From NCBI GenBank assembly GCA_964528645.1, contig CAZGSR010000002.1, forward strand, positions 30,175 to 94,174: a stretch of DNA of 64,000 bases, written 5' to 3'. The DNA comes from UBA5734 sp964528645. GTDB taxonomy: Bacteria > Bacillota > Clostridia > Saccharofermentanales > UBA5734. Position numbers and translations under genes: made by a program. The notes under the pieces were generated by a model that searched no databases, was not told where the DNA came from, and saw only the letters and a list, made by a program, of their open reading frames with translations. The stretch's first letter is position 1. Every line of letters begins with the position of its first letter. Positions 54,429-64,000 of this stretch are shown here, in pieces.

Positions 54429-54794
54429 ATGATGACGATTAAACTGTCCCGCGCATCATCTGGCCTGATCCGCCGTTTCACGGTTTCTGGCCACGCCGGA
54501 TATGGCCCCTATGGATCGGATATCCTCTGTGCTGGCGTGTCAGCCATCGCCCAGACGGTCATCGGTTCACTCCAGGATCTGGCCGGTCTCGATCCGGACT
54601 ATGTCCTGGCAGACGGCGACATCCGCTGTGACCTGCCCGATCCAGCCAGCATGCAGTCGCAGCAGCTGGAGACAGCACGGGTCCTGATGGAATCCATGGC
54701 GATTGGTTGCAGGCAGATCGAGGCCAGTTATGGTACATCGTATATCCAAGTCAAAGAAGTCCGCTATCACCAAAAAGGAGGTGCAAGAGTATGA
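54429..54794 (+). CDS. prp: Ribosomal-processing cysteine protease Prp
   Basis: The 121-residue protein contains [28 protein letters not shown] at about 22-49. The His and Cys of this segment (HAGYG...DILCA) are the Prp catalytic pair. Prp removes the N-terminal extension of L27, which must be cleaved in Firmicutes. The start is one of two adjacent ATGs (54429, 54432). It sits between rplU and rpmA; its stop overlaps the rpmA start as ATGA. Confidence 0.94.
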   Translation: MMTIKLSRASSGLIRRFTVSGHAGYGPYGSDILCAGVSAIAQTVIGSLQDLAGLDPDYVLADGDIRCDLPDPASMQSQQLETARVLMESMAIGCRQIEASYGTSYIQVKEVRYHQKGGARV

Positions 54795-55072
54795 TTTTAG
54801 TCAATCTGCAGCTTTTGGCTCATAAGAAGGGTGTCGGTAGCACACGCAACGGCCGTGACTCCGAATCCAAGCGCCTCGGCGCCAAGAAAGGCGACGGGCA
54901 GGCAGCTACAGCTGGCAACATCCTGGTCCGCCAGCGCGGAACCAAGATCCATCCGGGCAACAATGTCGGCATCGGTTCCGATGACACCCTGTTCGCCTTG
55001 ATCGACGGCAAAGTCAAGTACGAACGTCTTGGCAAAGACAAGAAGCAAGTCAGCGTCTATCCGGCTGAATGA
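54791..55072 (+). CDS. rpmA: 50S ribosomal protein L27 with Prp-cleavable N-terminal extension
   Basis: This 93-residue L27 begins [23 protein letters not shown]. Mature L27 starts with A-H-K-K; the preceding NLQLLA matches the LQxFA-type Prp site, with Leu in place of the more usual Phe. Below it lie [22 protein letters not shown] and RGTKIHPG. L27 contacts the peptidyl transferase centre, and cleavage exposes its N-terminus. The ATG at 54791 lies in the prp stop overlap. Confidence 0.97.
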   Translation: MILVNLQLLAHKKGVGSTRNGRDSESKRLGAKKGDGQAATAGNILVRQRGTKIHPGNNVGIGSDDTLFALIDGKVKYERLGKDKKQVSVYPAE

Positions 55073-55104
55073 CCCCTTGTCATAGAACCGTTACGTAGCA
55101 GCTA

Positions 55105-55145
55105 GCAAAGGATCCGGCCAGCTTGACTGGCAGGGTCCTTTTTGC
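55105..55145 (+). terminator. Terminator of rplU-prp-rpmA
   Basis: GCAAAGGAT...GGGTCCTTTTTGC with an inner GCCAG/CTGGC stem, ending in TTTTT. Confidence 0.85.
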
Positions 55146-55163
55146 ACAACAGGAGTTAGAAAC

Positions 55164-56432
55164 ATGTTCATCGACAGCGCAAAGATCTATGTGCGCGCAG
55201 GCAACGGCGGCAATGGTATGGTTTCATTCCATACCGCCAAATATGTTCCCAATGGCGGTCCTGATGGCGGCAGTGGAGGCAGGGGTGGCAGTGTCATCTT
55301 CTATGCCGATGAAAACAAGACGACGCTGCAGGATTTCCGTTTCAAGCGCAAATATGCAGCAGAAGATGGCCAGAAAGGTGGCCGGCGCAACATGTCCGGC
55401 CATGCTGGCGAAGATTTGCGTCTGCCGGTGCCCGTTGGCACGATCATCAAGGATGCTGAGACGGGGCGGATTCTGGCTGATTTCACAGAAGCAGACCAGA
55501 CAGCCGTGATCGCACGAGGCGGTCGTGGCGGAGCAGGAAATGCTTTGTTCGCCAACAGTGTCCGCCAGGCGCCCAATTTCGCCCGGGCAGGTGAACCTGG
55601 CGAGGAATACAACTTGCAGGTCGAACTTAAACTGTTGGCAGATGTAGGCCTGGTTGGGTTTCCCAATGTAGGCAAATCGACCCTGCTCTCCGTTGTATCT
55701 GCCGCCCGGCCGAAAATTGCTGATTATGCATTTACGACGCTCGAGCCCAACCTGGGTGTGGTGGTCATCGATGATTACCATTTTGTCATGGCGGACATCC
55801 CTGGCTTGATTGAGGGTGCTCACACCGGTGCCGGCCTCGGCCTGGACTTTTTGAAACACATCGAACGGACCCGGATGCTGGTCCATGTCCTGGATGCCTC
55901 AGGCAGTGAAGGCCGCGATCCGTTGCATGACTTTGACATCATCAACGAGGAACTGGAGTCTTACCATCCGGGACTGTCAAGCAGGCCTCAGGTTGTCGCT
56001 CTCAACAAGATCGACATGGTCGATGAAGCGGTTCTGGGCGAACTGAAAAGAACTCTGGAAGCACGCGGGTATCCGGTTTTTGCCATGATCGCTGCGATTA
56101 ATGAGGGTGTCTGGCCGCTGGTCCAGCATGTGGCTGCCCAGCTGCAGATCTTGCCCAAGACCATCCTGACTGAAACCGTCGATGCCCATAAGGTCTACCA
56201 ATATGAGCCGGAGGATTTGTTCTCGGTCCGCAAGGACCAGGATGTCTACAGGGTGGAGGGTGCCTGGATCAAGCATCTGGTGGCCTCGACCAATTTCGAT
56301 GACACCGAATCGCTCCAGTATTTCCAGCGCCTGATCCGGAAAAAAGGTGTCATAGATGCCCTTGAGGCTGCCGGTGTCGCTGAAGGTGATTTGGTTGCCC
56401 TGGACGATTTCGAATTCGAATACATCAAATAA
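55164..56432 (+). CDS. obg: Obg GTPase
   Basis: A 422-residue Obg. The glycine-rich Obg fold (1-158; VRAGNGGNGMVSFHTAKYVPNGGPDGGSGGRGG) is followed by the G domain with GFPNVGKSTLLSVVS near 163 and the FTTLEPNLGVV switch near 190, and a C-terminal OCT domain to residue 422. Obg supports ribosome assembly and stress control. The start follows AACAGGAG. Confidence 0.97.
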   Translation: MFIDSAKIYVRAGNGGNGMVSFHTAKYVPNGGPDGGSGGRGGSVIFYADENKTTLQDFRFKRKYAAEDGQKGGRRNMSGHAGEDLRLPVPVGTIIKDAETGRILADFTEADQTAVIARGGRGGAGNALFANSVRQAPNFARAGEPGEEYNLQVELKLLADVGLVGFPNVGKSTLLSVVSAARPKIADYAFTTLEPNLGVVVIDDYHFVMADIPGLIEGAHTGAGLGLDFLKHIERTRMLVHVLDASGSEGRDPLHDFDIINEELESYHPGLSSRPQVVALNKIDMVDEAVLGELKRTLEARGYPVFAMIAAINEGVWPLVQHVAAQLQILPKTILTETVDAHKVYQYEPEDLFSVRKDQDVYRVEGAWIKHLVASTNFDDTESLQYFQRLIRKKGVIDALEAAGVAEGDLVALDDFEFEYIK

Positions 56433-56449
56433 TCAACAGGGAGAATCCG

Positions 56450-56752
56450 ATGTTAAACAGTAAGCAACGCGCTTTCTTGCGCAGCCAGTCCAATGCACTC
56501 GACAGCCTCTTCCAGATCGGCAAGGGTGATGTCGATGCAGCGGTGGTCAGAGGCCTGGATGAATTGATGTCGACCCATGAGCTGGTCAAGATCACCATCC
56601 TCAAGACTGCCGAGGCAACGCCACAAGATCTCGCCAGGGAGCTGGCCGAAGCCGTCGGTGCGGACGTTGTCCAGGTTATCGGCCGCAAGCTGGTTTTCTA
56701 CCGCTATTCACCCAAGCTGGCCAAGCAGGGCAAATCCATCATCCTGCCCTGA
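56450..56752 (+). CDS. yhbY: YhbY-type CRS1-YhbY RNA-binding protein
   Basis: This 100-residue protein has the CRM fold: MLNSKQRAFLRSQSNALDSLFQIGKGDVD, LVKITILKTAEATPQDLARELAEAVGADVVQVIGRKLVFYRYSP, with the GxxG-like segment near the centre. YhbY binds the pre-50S subunit. It starts 17 bases after obg, the usual neighbour. Confidence 0.93.
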   Translation: MLNSKQRAFLRSQSNALDSLFQIGKGDVDAAVVRGLDELMSTHELVKITILKTAEATPQDLARELAEAVGADVVQVIGRKLVFYRYSPKLAKQGKSIILP

Positions 56753-56845
56753 CAAAACTGGCTCAGTTCTGCTGTCGGTTTTAGCATATAGCAGTTGACA
56801 GCCGTCAGCCTGTTTATGTAAACGATTGCTGTAACATTTGCAGTG

Positions 56846-56873
56846 TTCACAGAATCGTGCAAACCAGTATAAT
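56846..56873 (+). promoter_or_regulatory. Promoter of rubredoxin-fprA with an upstream dyad
   Basis: TTCACA (56846-56851), a 16-bp spacer and TATAAT (56868-56873). GTTTA-TG-TAAAC (56812-56823) is a 12-bp perfect dyad about 22 bases upstream of the -35. Confidence 0.55.
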
Positions 56874-56934
56874 AAGTCTAAATAGTCAGTTGGCTCAGCC
56901 GCCTGGCTTCAAAAGAAAGAGAGGCAGAACTGAT

Positions 56935-57093
56935 ATGAAAAGATTCGTATGCGATTTGTGCGGTTATGTGTATGATCCAGCCGAGGGTGATCCGGATAAT
57001 GGCATTGCTCCTGGCACTGCTTTCGAGGACCTCCCGGATGAGTGGGTTTGCCCACTGTGTGGCGTAGGCAAGGACCAGTTCAGCGAAGAATAA
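56935..57093 (+). CDS. Rubredoxin
   Basis: A 52-residue rubredoxin with two iron-binding CxxCG motifs, [15 protein letters not shown] (Cys6, 9) and [11 protein letters not shown] (Cys39, 42). It carries one electron between low-potential reductases and FprA-type oxygen reductases. The ATG at 56935 follows GAGAGGC; a longer frame lacks a ribosome site. FprA lies 133 bases downstream on the same strand. Confidence 0.97.
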   Translation: MKRFVCDLCGYVYDPAEGDPDNGIAPGTAFEDLPDEWVCPLCGVGKDQFSEE

Positions 57094-57127
57094 TACGAAG
57101 ACCGCTCATTAGCAGCGTGCTTGCAAG

Positions 57128-57200
57128 CCCGGGACTTGTTCCCGGCCCGAAGATCGAGAACCAAACCAGAGTGGCGCACCGGTTGAACCAACCGGTGCGC
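57128..57200 (+). other. Two hairpins between rubredoxin and fprA
   Basis: CCGGGA-CTTGT-TCCCGG (about 57129-57145) and a perfect 12-bp stem GCGCACCGGTTG-AAC-CAACCGGTGCGC (57174-57200). There is no T run, so they look like mRNA-stability or translation elements inside an operon. Confidence 0.6.
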
Positions 57201-57226
57201 ACACGTCTGTCCAAAAGGAGATTAAC

Positions 57227-58438
57227 ATGCCTTTCCTGACCATTGGCGACAATTTGTTTGAAGTCGGTGCCATCCATCCCGACCGTGTCTTGTTTGACTG
57301 CCTGATGCCAACCCCACATGGAACGACTTATAACGCTTACCTCGTGGTCGGCAAAGAGAAGACCGCCCTGATTGACACGGTCGATCCGGAGAAAGCCCAT
57401 GTCCTGATGAGCAATCTTTCTGACACAGGCATCACGAAACTGGACTACATCGTCTGCCTGCATACTGAGCAGGACCATTCTGGATCGATTGAAACCGTTT
57501 TGCGCCGATTCCCTGAGGCTGTTGTTGTCGCTAACGCGAAGGTTAAGGAAATGGCCATGACCCACCTTCACCTTCCCGAGGAAAAGATCCTCCAGATTGC
57601 CGAAGGCGACAAGATCGAACTGGGTGGCAAAACCCTCCAGTTCCACATGATTCCCTTCGCTCACTGGCCAGACAACACCATGGCCCATCTGATCGAGGAC
57701 AATATCCTCTTTTCCAGTGACCTTTTTGGTTCCCATTATTCGACCCCTAACAAAGCTTTTTCGACGTCCAGCTCGGACCAGGTTCGCGCTGCCAAGCATT
57801 ACTATGCCGAAATCATGATGCCCTACCGGACTCATGTTCAGAAATACGTCGCCAAGACACGCCAGATCGCCCCGCGCCAGATTGCCCCGTCCCATGGGCC
57901 GATCTGGTTTGACCCAGAGGTCATCCTCAGCGGTTATGAACGCTGGGCTGGCGACAGTGTCAAGCGCCTGGTCACGATCCCTTACATCAGCATGCACGAT
58001 TCCACCCGGGTGATGGTGGACCGGCTGGCTGTCAAGCTGGCCGAACAGGGTCTGTCAGTTGTCTGCCGCAACCTGGGCGAGAGCCCCGAAAGCCTGTCTG
58101 TTGAAACGGGTCATTTCATCACCGACCTGGTCGATGCGGCAGCCGTCGTTTTTGCGTCCTCCACGGTTCTCGGCGGACCGCACCCCGGTGTGGCCTATGC
58201 CGCCCTGGTGGCTAATGCCATGCGTCCCAAGGTCAAATATGTCGGCCTGATCGGTTCGTTCGGCTGGGGCACGCAGATCACCAATGTCCTCCAGACCCTG
58301 ACTGGCAACATCAAGGCAGAACGGCTCGATCCCATCCTGGTCAAGGGCCTGCCGAAGGAAGAAGACCTCAAGCAATTGGACCAGCTGGCTAAGGATCTGG
58401 GCGAGAAAATCAAGGCCCTGCCCAATCTGGTGCGCTGA
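57227..58438 (+). CDS. FprA-type flavodiiron protein
   Basis: This 403-residue A-type flavoprotein has a metallo-beta-lactamase domain with the diiron ligands HTEQDH (about 83-88; HxExDH). Its flavodoxin domain (about 255-400) has YISMHDSTRVMVDRLAVKL and GSFGWGTQI. It reduces O2 (or NO) to water using electrons from rubredoxin, protecting the anaerobe. The start follows AAAAGGAG. Confidence 0.95.
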   Translation: MPFLTIGDNLFEVGAIHPDRVLFDCLMPTPHGTTYNAYLVVGKEKTALIDTVDPEKAHVLMSNLSDTGITKLDYIVCLHTEQDHSGSIETVLRRFPEAVVVANAKVKEMAMTHLHLPEEKILQIAEGDKIELGGKTLQFHMIPFAHWPDNTMAHLIEDNILFSSDLFGSHYSTPNKAFSTSSSDQVRAAKHYYAEIMMPYRTHVQKYVAKTRQIAPRQIAPSHGPIWFDPEVILSGYERWAGDSVKRLVTIPYISMHDSTRVMVDRLAVKLAEQGLSVVCRNLGESPESLSVETGHFITDLVDAAAVVFASSTVLGGPHPGVAYAALVANAMRPKVKYVGLIGSFGWGTQITNVLQTLTGNIKAERLDPILVKGLPKEEDLKQLDQLAKDLGEKIKALPNLVR

Positions 58439-58469
58439 GCATCTGACACAACCCATACACGAGACGAAC

Positions 58470-58522
58470 AAAGACCCGGACCGGTGCCGCGCAATTCGCC
58501 AGGCTGCCTGTCCGGGTCTTTC
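58470..58522 (+). terminator. Terminator of the rubredoxin-fprA operon
   Basis: AAAGACCCGGAC (58470-58481) and GTCCGGGTCTTT (58510-58521) pair perfectly, 12 bp; TTT follows. Confidence 0.92.
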
Positions 58523-58598
58523 TGATGTTTGAAAAGGAAGAGGGGGGAGTGGCAGTGAGGAACTGCTTGCGATTATAAATGCCTCCGGCAGAATTGGT

Positions 58599-59258
58599 TC
58601 AGAGCAGAGTCTGCTCGCCAGGCATGGGCCGGCGCGGCGGAAGTTCCTGACCAGCCGGATCCAGAGCAGCCGGGTGATCGGATTCGACGAATGTTTCCTG
58701 GCGCAGGACCGGCTCGTCGGACAAGAGCGCCAGGAGACCGAGATACATGCTTTGCGGCAGCCGCTGCCAGCGGTCACAGATTTGCATGGCCAGAGATTTG
58801 TCTGGGATGGCAAGGATCAGGTCGACCAGCTTTTTTTCTCCCTCAGATTGCCCAAGCCTGACTTGATATTGCCCATTGCCATCTGGCTCGTACAAGGCAG
58901 TCAACTGGCGCTCCAAACGGATGTCTTTTTGCCAGCTGGTGCTGGCCTGGGCCAGGTAAGACCGGATTGGAGCGGGAATTTTATGTTCTAGTGTCTCCAG
59001 GATGGCTCGCCCCTGGTCGGTCAAATCACAGCGGATCACTGACTGACCGGCAGCATCTCGTTCCGTGTCATCCGTTCGGAAGGTAGCTGAGATCATCTGA
59101 TCATTGCGCAACCCTTCATAGGCCGTGGCAAAACCGAAATAATCCATGTAGAGCGTATCCAGCGCCAGTGAGGTCAGCTGGCTCAGCGTTACAGCCGGTA
59201 GACTGCGGATGATGTATAGGATGATCAGCTTGGTGATGGCTAGTTCACTGCGTTCCAT
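58599..59258 (-). CDS. DUF4364 family protein (winged-helix-like)
   Basis: The 219-residue protein begins MERSELAITKLIILYIIRSLPAVTLSQLTSLALD, the DUF4364 start, which resembles a winged-helix N-terminal domain. CDLTDQGRAILETLEHKIP and further alpha/beta sequence follow. Family members are putative transcriptional regulators of Clostridia with unknown targets. The ATG at 59258 has AGAGG seven bases upstream; a longer start at 59273 does not. No adjacent gene is an obvious target. Confidence 0.85.
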   Translation of the reverse strand: MERSELAITKLIILYIIRSLPAVTLSQLTSLALDTLYMDYFGFATAYEGLRNDQMISATFRTDDTERDAAGQSVIRCDLTDQGRAILETLEHKIPAPIRSYLAQASTSWQKDIRLERQLTALYEPDGNGQYQVRLGQSEGEKKLVDLILAIPDKSLAMQICDRWQRLPQSMYLGLLALLSDEPVLRQETFVESDHPAALDPAGQELPPRRPMPGEQTLL

Positions 59259-59659
59259 GTAAAACCTCTGCATCCGGACCCTGGCCCAGTCTGGTCAGCC
59301 AGCCGGTTTGCCTTATTAACATAACACAGTCAGGCAGGCCCCGTAAGGCGCCTTTGGGATTTCAATCGGGTGTAATGGAGCTGGCGGGATCCGGTATGGG
59401 AGGATGATCTGCCAATAAACGATCATTTGTGATCATATAGGTGCTTGAATGTGACACTATTTGCATAGTTTACACTTTGTTCATAAAAGCAATTGAAAAA
59501 AATAGCTACAATCAAGGTCGATAATGCTATAATCCTCTCATTGTGTGCCGGCAGCATGCTTTTTTCTTGCCCGCAATGATGTAACAGCACACAGGTTCAA
59601 CAGGAAATTTTGATTTTGCAGATACATCAGCAACCAGGCTGAACTTGGAGGATTATTGA
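59259..59659. other. Intergenic region before the LCP gene, with extended -10 promoter
   Basis: About 400 bases without a gene. It holds the small dyad GATCA-TTTG-TGATC (59421-59434) and an AT-rich tract (59440-59520). The extended -10 promoter TGC-TATAAT (59525-59533) drives the LCP gene, leaving a leader of about 120 bases. No -35 was convincing. A ribosome site TTGGAGG precedes the start. Confidence 0.5.
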
Positions 59660-60835
59660 ATGGCAAACTACCGTCGACGCAGAGCATCCAGCTGGAGAAT
59701 GATTGCCGTGGCAGTCGCAGCGATCTTTGTGGTAGTCAGTATCGCTGCAGTCCTGATCGTCAACACCTTCCTGAACAAGATCGACAATGATCCGGAGGGT
59801 TTTGTCGAGACCATTCCGGAAATCTATGACGTACCGACGGAGTCTCTCGTCCATGAGATTCCGAAGGAAGAAGGCATCACCAATATCCTTCTCTTAGGTG
59901 TTGACAACCGGAATTCGACTGTAGCCAGCCCGACCGAGCGCTCGGACTCGATGATCATCCTGACCATCGATGAAAAGAACAAGAAGTTCAAGCTGACCTC
60001 GCTCCAGCGCGACATGATGGTCTATTTCCCCAGCTCGGACAACATCCACAAGATCAACTCGGCCAATGCCGAGGGTGGCCCCTTGCTTGCGATGCGTGTC
60101 ATCAATGACACCTTCCGCCTCAACATCGAGAAATACGTCCTGGTCAATATGATCGGCATGGAAAAGATCATCGACCTGGTCGGTGGCGTGCCGGTCGAGG
60201 TTTCAGAATCCGAGCTCAAGGCTCTGAACGCTGAGCTGACCATGATCAACCTGACCTTCAAAAATACGGAACCTGCCGCCTATCTGGAAAAAACCGGATC
60301 GCAGCTGCTGGATGGCCGCCAGGCGGTTACCTACGCCCGTATCCGCCAGTATGATGACGACTATCACCGCATGGGCCGCCAGCGCGAAGTCCTGCAGGCC
60401 ATGCTGGACCAGTTCCTGAAAGCTGACCTGGCGACTAAGACGAAAGCCCTCAATGAGGGCCTGCCCTTGATCAAGACCAACATCACCAATGATGAAATCA
60501 TCCAGCTCGGCATCGACCTGCTGCCGATGATGGATGCCACGATCGACCAGATGCAGATCCCCACATCCGGCGATTTCCGCGAATACAGCGGTACGATCTG
60601 GATGAACCTGTGCGATTACAATGCCATGATCCCGAAACTGCAGCAATTCATGTACGGTAAAACTTATGATTTCGATAAAGTCCGCGAAATTCCGGGTGCT
60701 CCGAATTCCAGCATCTCTTTGCCCTCCTCCTATGAGAAGAAAATCCTCGAAACGGCCAAGCCAGACGAATCGGTCGATCCAGCCCTGACGTCCAGTACGG
60801 ATTCGGCGGCCACATCGGAAACGAGTGCCGGTTGA
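59660..60835 (+). CDS. LCP (LytR-CpsA-Psr) family protein
   Basis: A 391-residue membrane-anchored protein: a basic N-terminus, one TM helix (about 13-35) and an extracytoplasmic LCP domain with NILLLGVDNR near 75, RSDSMIILTI near 95, LTSLQRDMMVYFP near 112 and RQYDDDYHRMGRQREVLQAML near 230. The Arg and Asp residues there bind polyprenyl pyrophosphate. LCP enzymes attach teichoic acids or polysaccharides to peptidoglycan. A Ser/Thr/Ala-rich tail ends it. CvpA follows 21 bases later. Confidence 0.95.
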   Translation: MANYRRRRASSWRMIAVAVAAIFVVVSIAAVLIVNTFLNKIDNDPEGFVETIPEIYDVPTESLVHEIPKEEGITNILLLGVDNRNSTVASPTERSDSMIILTIDEKNKKFKLTSLQRDMMVYFPSSDNIHKINSANAEGGPLLAMRVINDTFRLNIEKYVLVNMIGMEKIIDLVGGVPVEVSESELKALNAELTMINLTFKNTEPAAYLEKTGSQLLDGRQAVTYARIRQYDDDYHRMGRQREVLQAMLDQFLKADLATKTKALNEGLPLIKTNITNDEIIQLGIDLLPMMDATIDQMQIPTSGDFREYSGTIWMNLCDYNAMIPKLQQFMYGKTYDFDKVREIPGAPNSSISLPSSYEKKILETAKPDESVDPALTSSTDSAATSETSAG

Positions 60836-60856
60836 TCCATCCCGGGGGACAGAACC

Positions 60857-61528
60857 ATGCTGGCAGATAGCATCATCCTGATCACCCTGGCTCTTTTTGC
60901 GCTCAATGGTTTCAGACGCGGTTTTTTGACGTTGGCAGGACGGCTGCTGGTCCTTGTGCTTTCGCTCGGGATCGCTTTCCTGATGCTTGGACCATCTGCC
61001 CTTGTCCTTGACAGTTTGCCCTTTATCGATGATCTGGCCGAGACCATCAACGAACAGGTCATTTTGCCGTTGATGCCTGCTTCTGCGTCTCTGGCGGAAG
61101 CCATCGCAGCACTCCAGCTACCCGCCCCTGTCGAGCATTTCCTGTTGGCGGAATTTCCGCAGTCTGATGGCCCCTTTATCAGTGCCTGGCCTCAACTTTC
61201 AGCCACCATCGCCCATTATCTGGTCAAGACAGTCACCTTCATTGTCCTGCTGGCCCTGGTTTCCATCGTCATCCAGACGCTGGTCAGCCTGATGACCACT
61301 GCGCTGGACCATGTACCGGTCCTCGGCGGCCTCAATCGATTGGCCGGATTGCTGGTCGGAGCCGTCCATGGTGCTTTGATCCTGGCCATTGTCGTCTTTT
61401 TTACCAGTCTGTTCGCCCCCTATTTTCCATCCCTTGGCTTGATTCTCGATGATTCGTACCTGATCCGGCAATTCTTTGCATTGGACTGGGTAGGTCTGTT
61501 CCTGTCCCGCTTTTTAAATCAGATTTGA
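60857..61528 (+). CDS. CvpA-family membrane protein
   Basis: This 223-residue protein has about four TM helices, beginning MLADSIILITLALFALNGFRRGFL, the CvpA start, and LLVGAVHGALILAIVVFF near 170. CvpA homologues influence colicin V secretion and envelope stress responses. A soluble loop (about 58-115) sits between helices, longer than in the smallest homologues. It follows the LCP gene in the same direction. Confidence 0.88.
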   Translation: MLADSIILITLALFALNGFRRGFLTLAGRLLVLVLSLGIAFLMLGPSALVLDSLPFIDDLAETINEQVILPLMPASASLAEAIAALQLPAPVEHFLLAEFPQSDGPFISAWPQLSATIAHYLVKTVTFIVLLALVSIVIQTLVSLMTTALDHVPVLGGLNRLAGLLVGAVHGALILAIVVFFTSLFAPYFPSLGLILDDSYLIRQFFALDWVGLFLSRFLNQI

Positions 61529-61556
61529 TCTTTTCTGATCTTTTGCGCGAAGGCCC

Positions 61557-61585
61557 TTGACAAATTCACGCGACAATTCTATAGT
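61557..61585 (+). promoter_or_regulatory. groESL promoter
   Basis: TTGACA (61557-61562), a 17-bp spacer and TATAGT (61580-61585), near-consensus sigma-A, immediately followed by CIRCE. Confidence 0.9.
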
Positions 61586-61596
61586 CAGTACTGGAA

Positions 61597-61954
<358 letters not shown>

Positions 61955-61975
61955 CATCAGGCAAACAACCATTGA

Positions 61976-63628
<1,653 letters not shown>

Positions 63629-63672
63629 GCGCAATAACTGCGACCGCTCTCTTGACCGATGATTCAAAGTGG

Positions 63673-63709
63673 AGCCGCCTCAAAGCAGATGCCTTGAGGC
63701 GGCTTTTTC
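63673..63709 (+). terminator. groESL terminator
   Basis: AGCCGCCTCAA (63673-63683) and TTGAGGCGGCT (63694-63704) form a perfect 11-bp stem followed by TTTTT. Confidence 0.95.
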
Positions 63710-63724
63710 CTGGCTCATAATCTA

Positions 63725-64000
63725 ATACCGTGAAAAGTAGCAAATTAATGCAGCCTTACTGCCAACAATGAAGACCATCCTGGAACCGTTGGTGATGGTA
63801 GCAGATTTGGAGTCAGCCTCATTCTGAGGCGTGACACATTCGGTGGAACGGAGTGTCAAGGGTGCCAGACTCGGCGCGAGGGATGGCACTGTGGGCGGAA
63901 CATTCACGAATTGGGGCCAGAGGTACGGCCAAGTCTGGCACCGTAGGCGGGAAATTCCGGATTTGGGGTCGGAGGTACGGCCAAGTCTGGCACCGTGGGC
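63725..64000. repeat. Foldback intergenic repeat, copy D (cut by window edge)
   Basis: The copy starts with TAATACCGTGAAAAGT right after the groESL terminator. It follows copy A base for base with about ten differences over the first ~240 bp. It then continues with an extra module: AGGTACGGCCAAGTCTGG appears at 63921 and again at 63973, 52 bp apart, whereas copy A stops after one. The centre and right arm lie beyond the window. Frames shared with copy A reflect this recent identity. Confidence 0.8.

Noticed and set aside
56812..56823. Rex operator upstream of rubredoxin
   Set aside because: GTTTA-TG-TAAAC lacks the TTGTGA-N6-TCACAA pattern; it was kept only as an unassigned dyad.

Overview
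The window reads as a chromosomal segment of an obligately anaerobic, moderately GC-rich member of the Bacillota, most likely class Clostridia. The support is gene content: SpoVG and a Spo0A-type DNA-binding domain, lipoteichoic-acid-synthase-like and LCP cell-wall enzymes, an MreB homologue, CIRCE-controlled groESL, a ribosomal L27 with a Prp-type cleavage site next to prp, a class I (iron-sulfur) fumarase, rubredoxin with an FprA flavodiiron protein, a very large [FeFe] hydrogenase fusion and the GGGtGRT/NifU-like pair. Sigma-A promoters, Shine-Dalgarno sites and intrinsic terminators are mostly textbook. I cannot name a species.

Layout. 0-5.9 kb: end of a feoAB operon, two HPr-like proteins, a receiver-less Spo0A-C protein, HU, two-subunit fumarase, a DUF1858 protein and an RCK potassium channel. 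5.8-12.5 kb: LTA-synthase-like sulfatase, a long non-coding repeat, then an 1155-residue protein joining a NuoG-type ferredoxin, a GltD-type flavoprotein and an [FeFe] hydrogenase. 12.5-24.6 kb: transporters (AI-2E family, MntP, LysE, polar amino-acid ABC), a HerA-like ATPase, RtcB, VOC, VanZ, DUF3842, a cytidylate-kinase-like protein, a degenerate-looking HicAB pair and tRNA-Thr. 24.6-30.9 kb: E2-like acyltransferase, DUF5317 and leuS, then TraX and mreB. 31-42.6 kb: rho with a huge N-terminal insertion, rpmE, DUF1385, prmC, DUF951, DUF4097, the GGGtGRT/NifU-like pair behind a structured leader, prfA, sua5 and a low-molecular-weight phosphatase. 42.6-51.1 kb: rpsF-ssb-rpsR, rplI-dnaB-tilS-hpt-ftsH, and murC on the opposite strand. 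51-64 kb: spoVG, glpK, rplU-prp-rpmA, obg, yhbY, rubredoxin-fprA, DUF4364, LCP, cvpA and groESL.

The most unusual structure is not a gene. Four intergenic intervals (about 7.9-8.6, 31.0-31.6, 53.4-53.9 and 63.7-64.0 kb) hold copies of one foldback repeat. Each arm carries modules spaced almost exactly 52 bp apart. The modules run in opposite orientations on either side of a central GTGCTCCGAC...GTCGGAGCAC palindrome, and some copies end in a CTTATTACCGTGAAA-type terminal motif. Open frames inside the copies show no codon-position bias between copies, so I treat the element as non-coding DNA or RNA.

Working together, the genes describe a strict anaerobe that moves electrons through ferredoxin, NAD(P)H and H2 (hydrogenase fusion), protects itself from oxygen (rubredoxin/FprA), imports ferrous iron under probable metal-dependent repression, assembles iron-sulfur proteins, and carries a standard translation, replication and cell-wall core.
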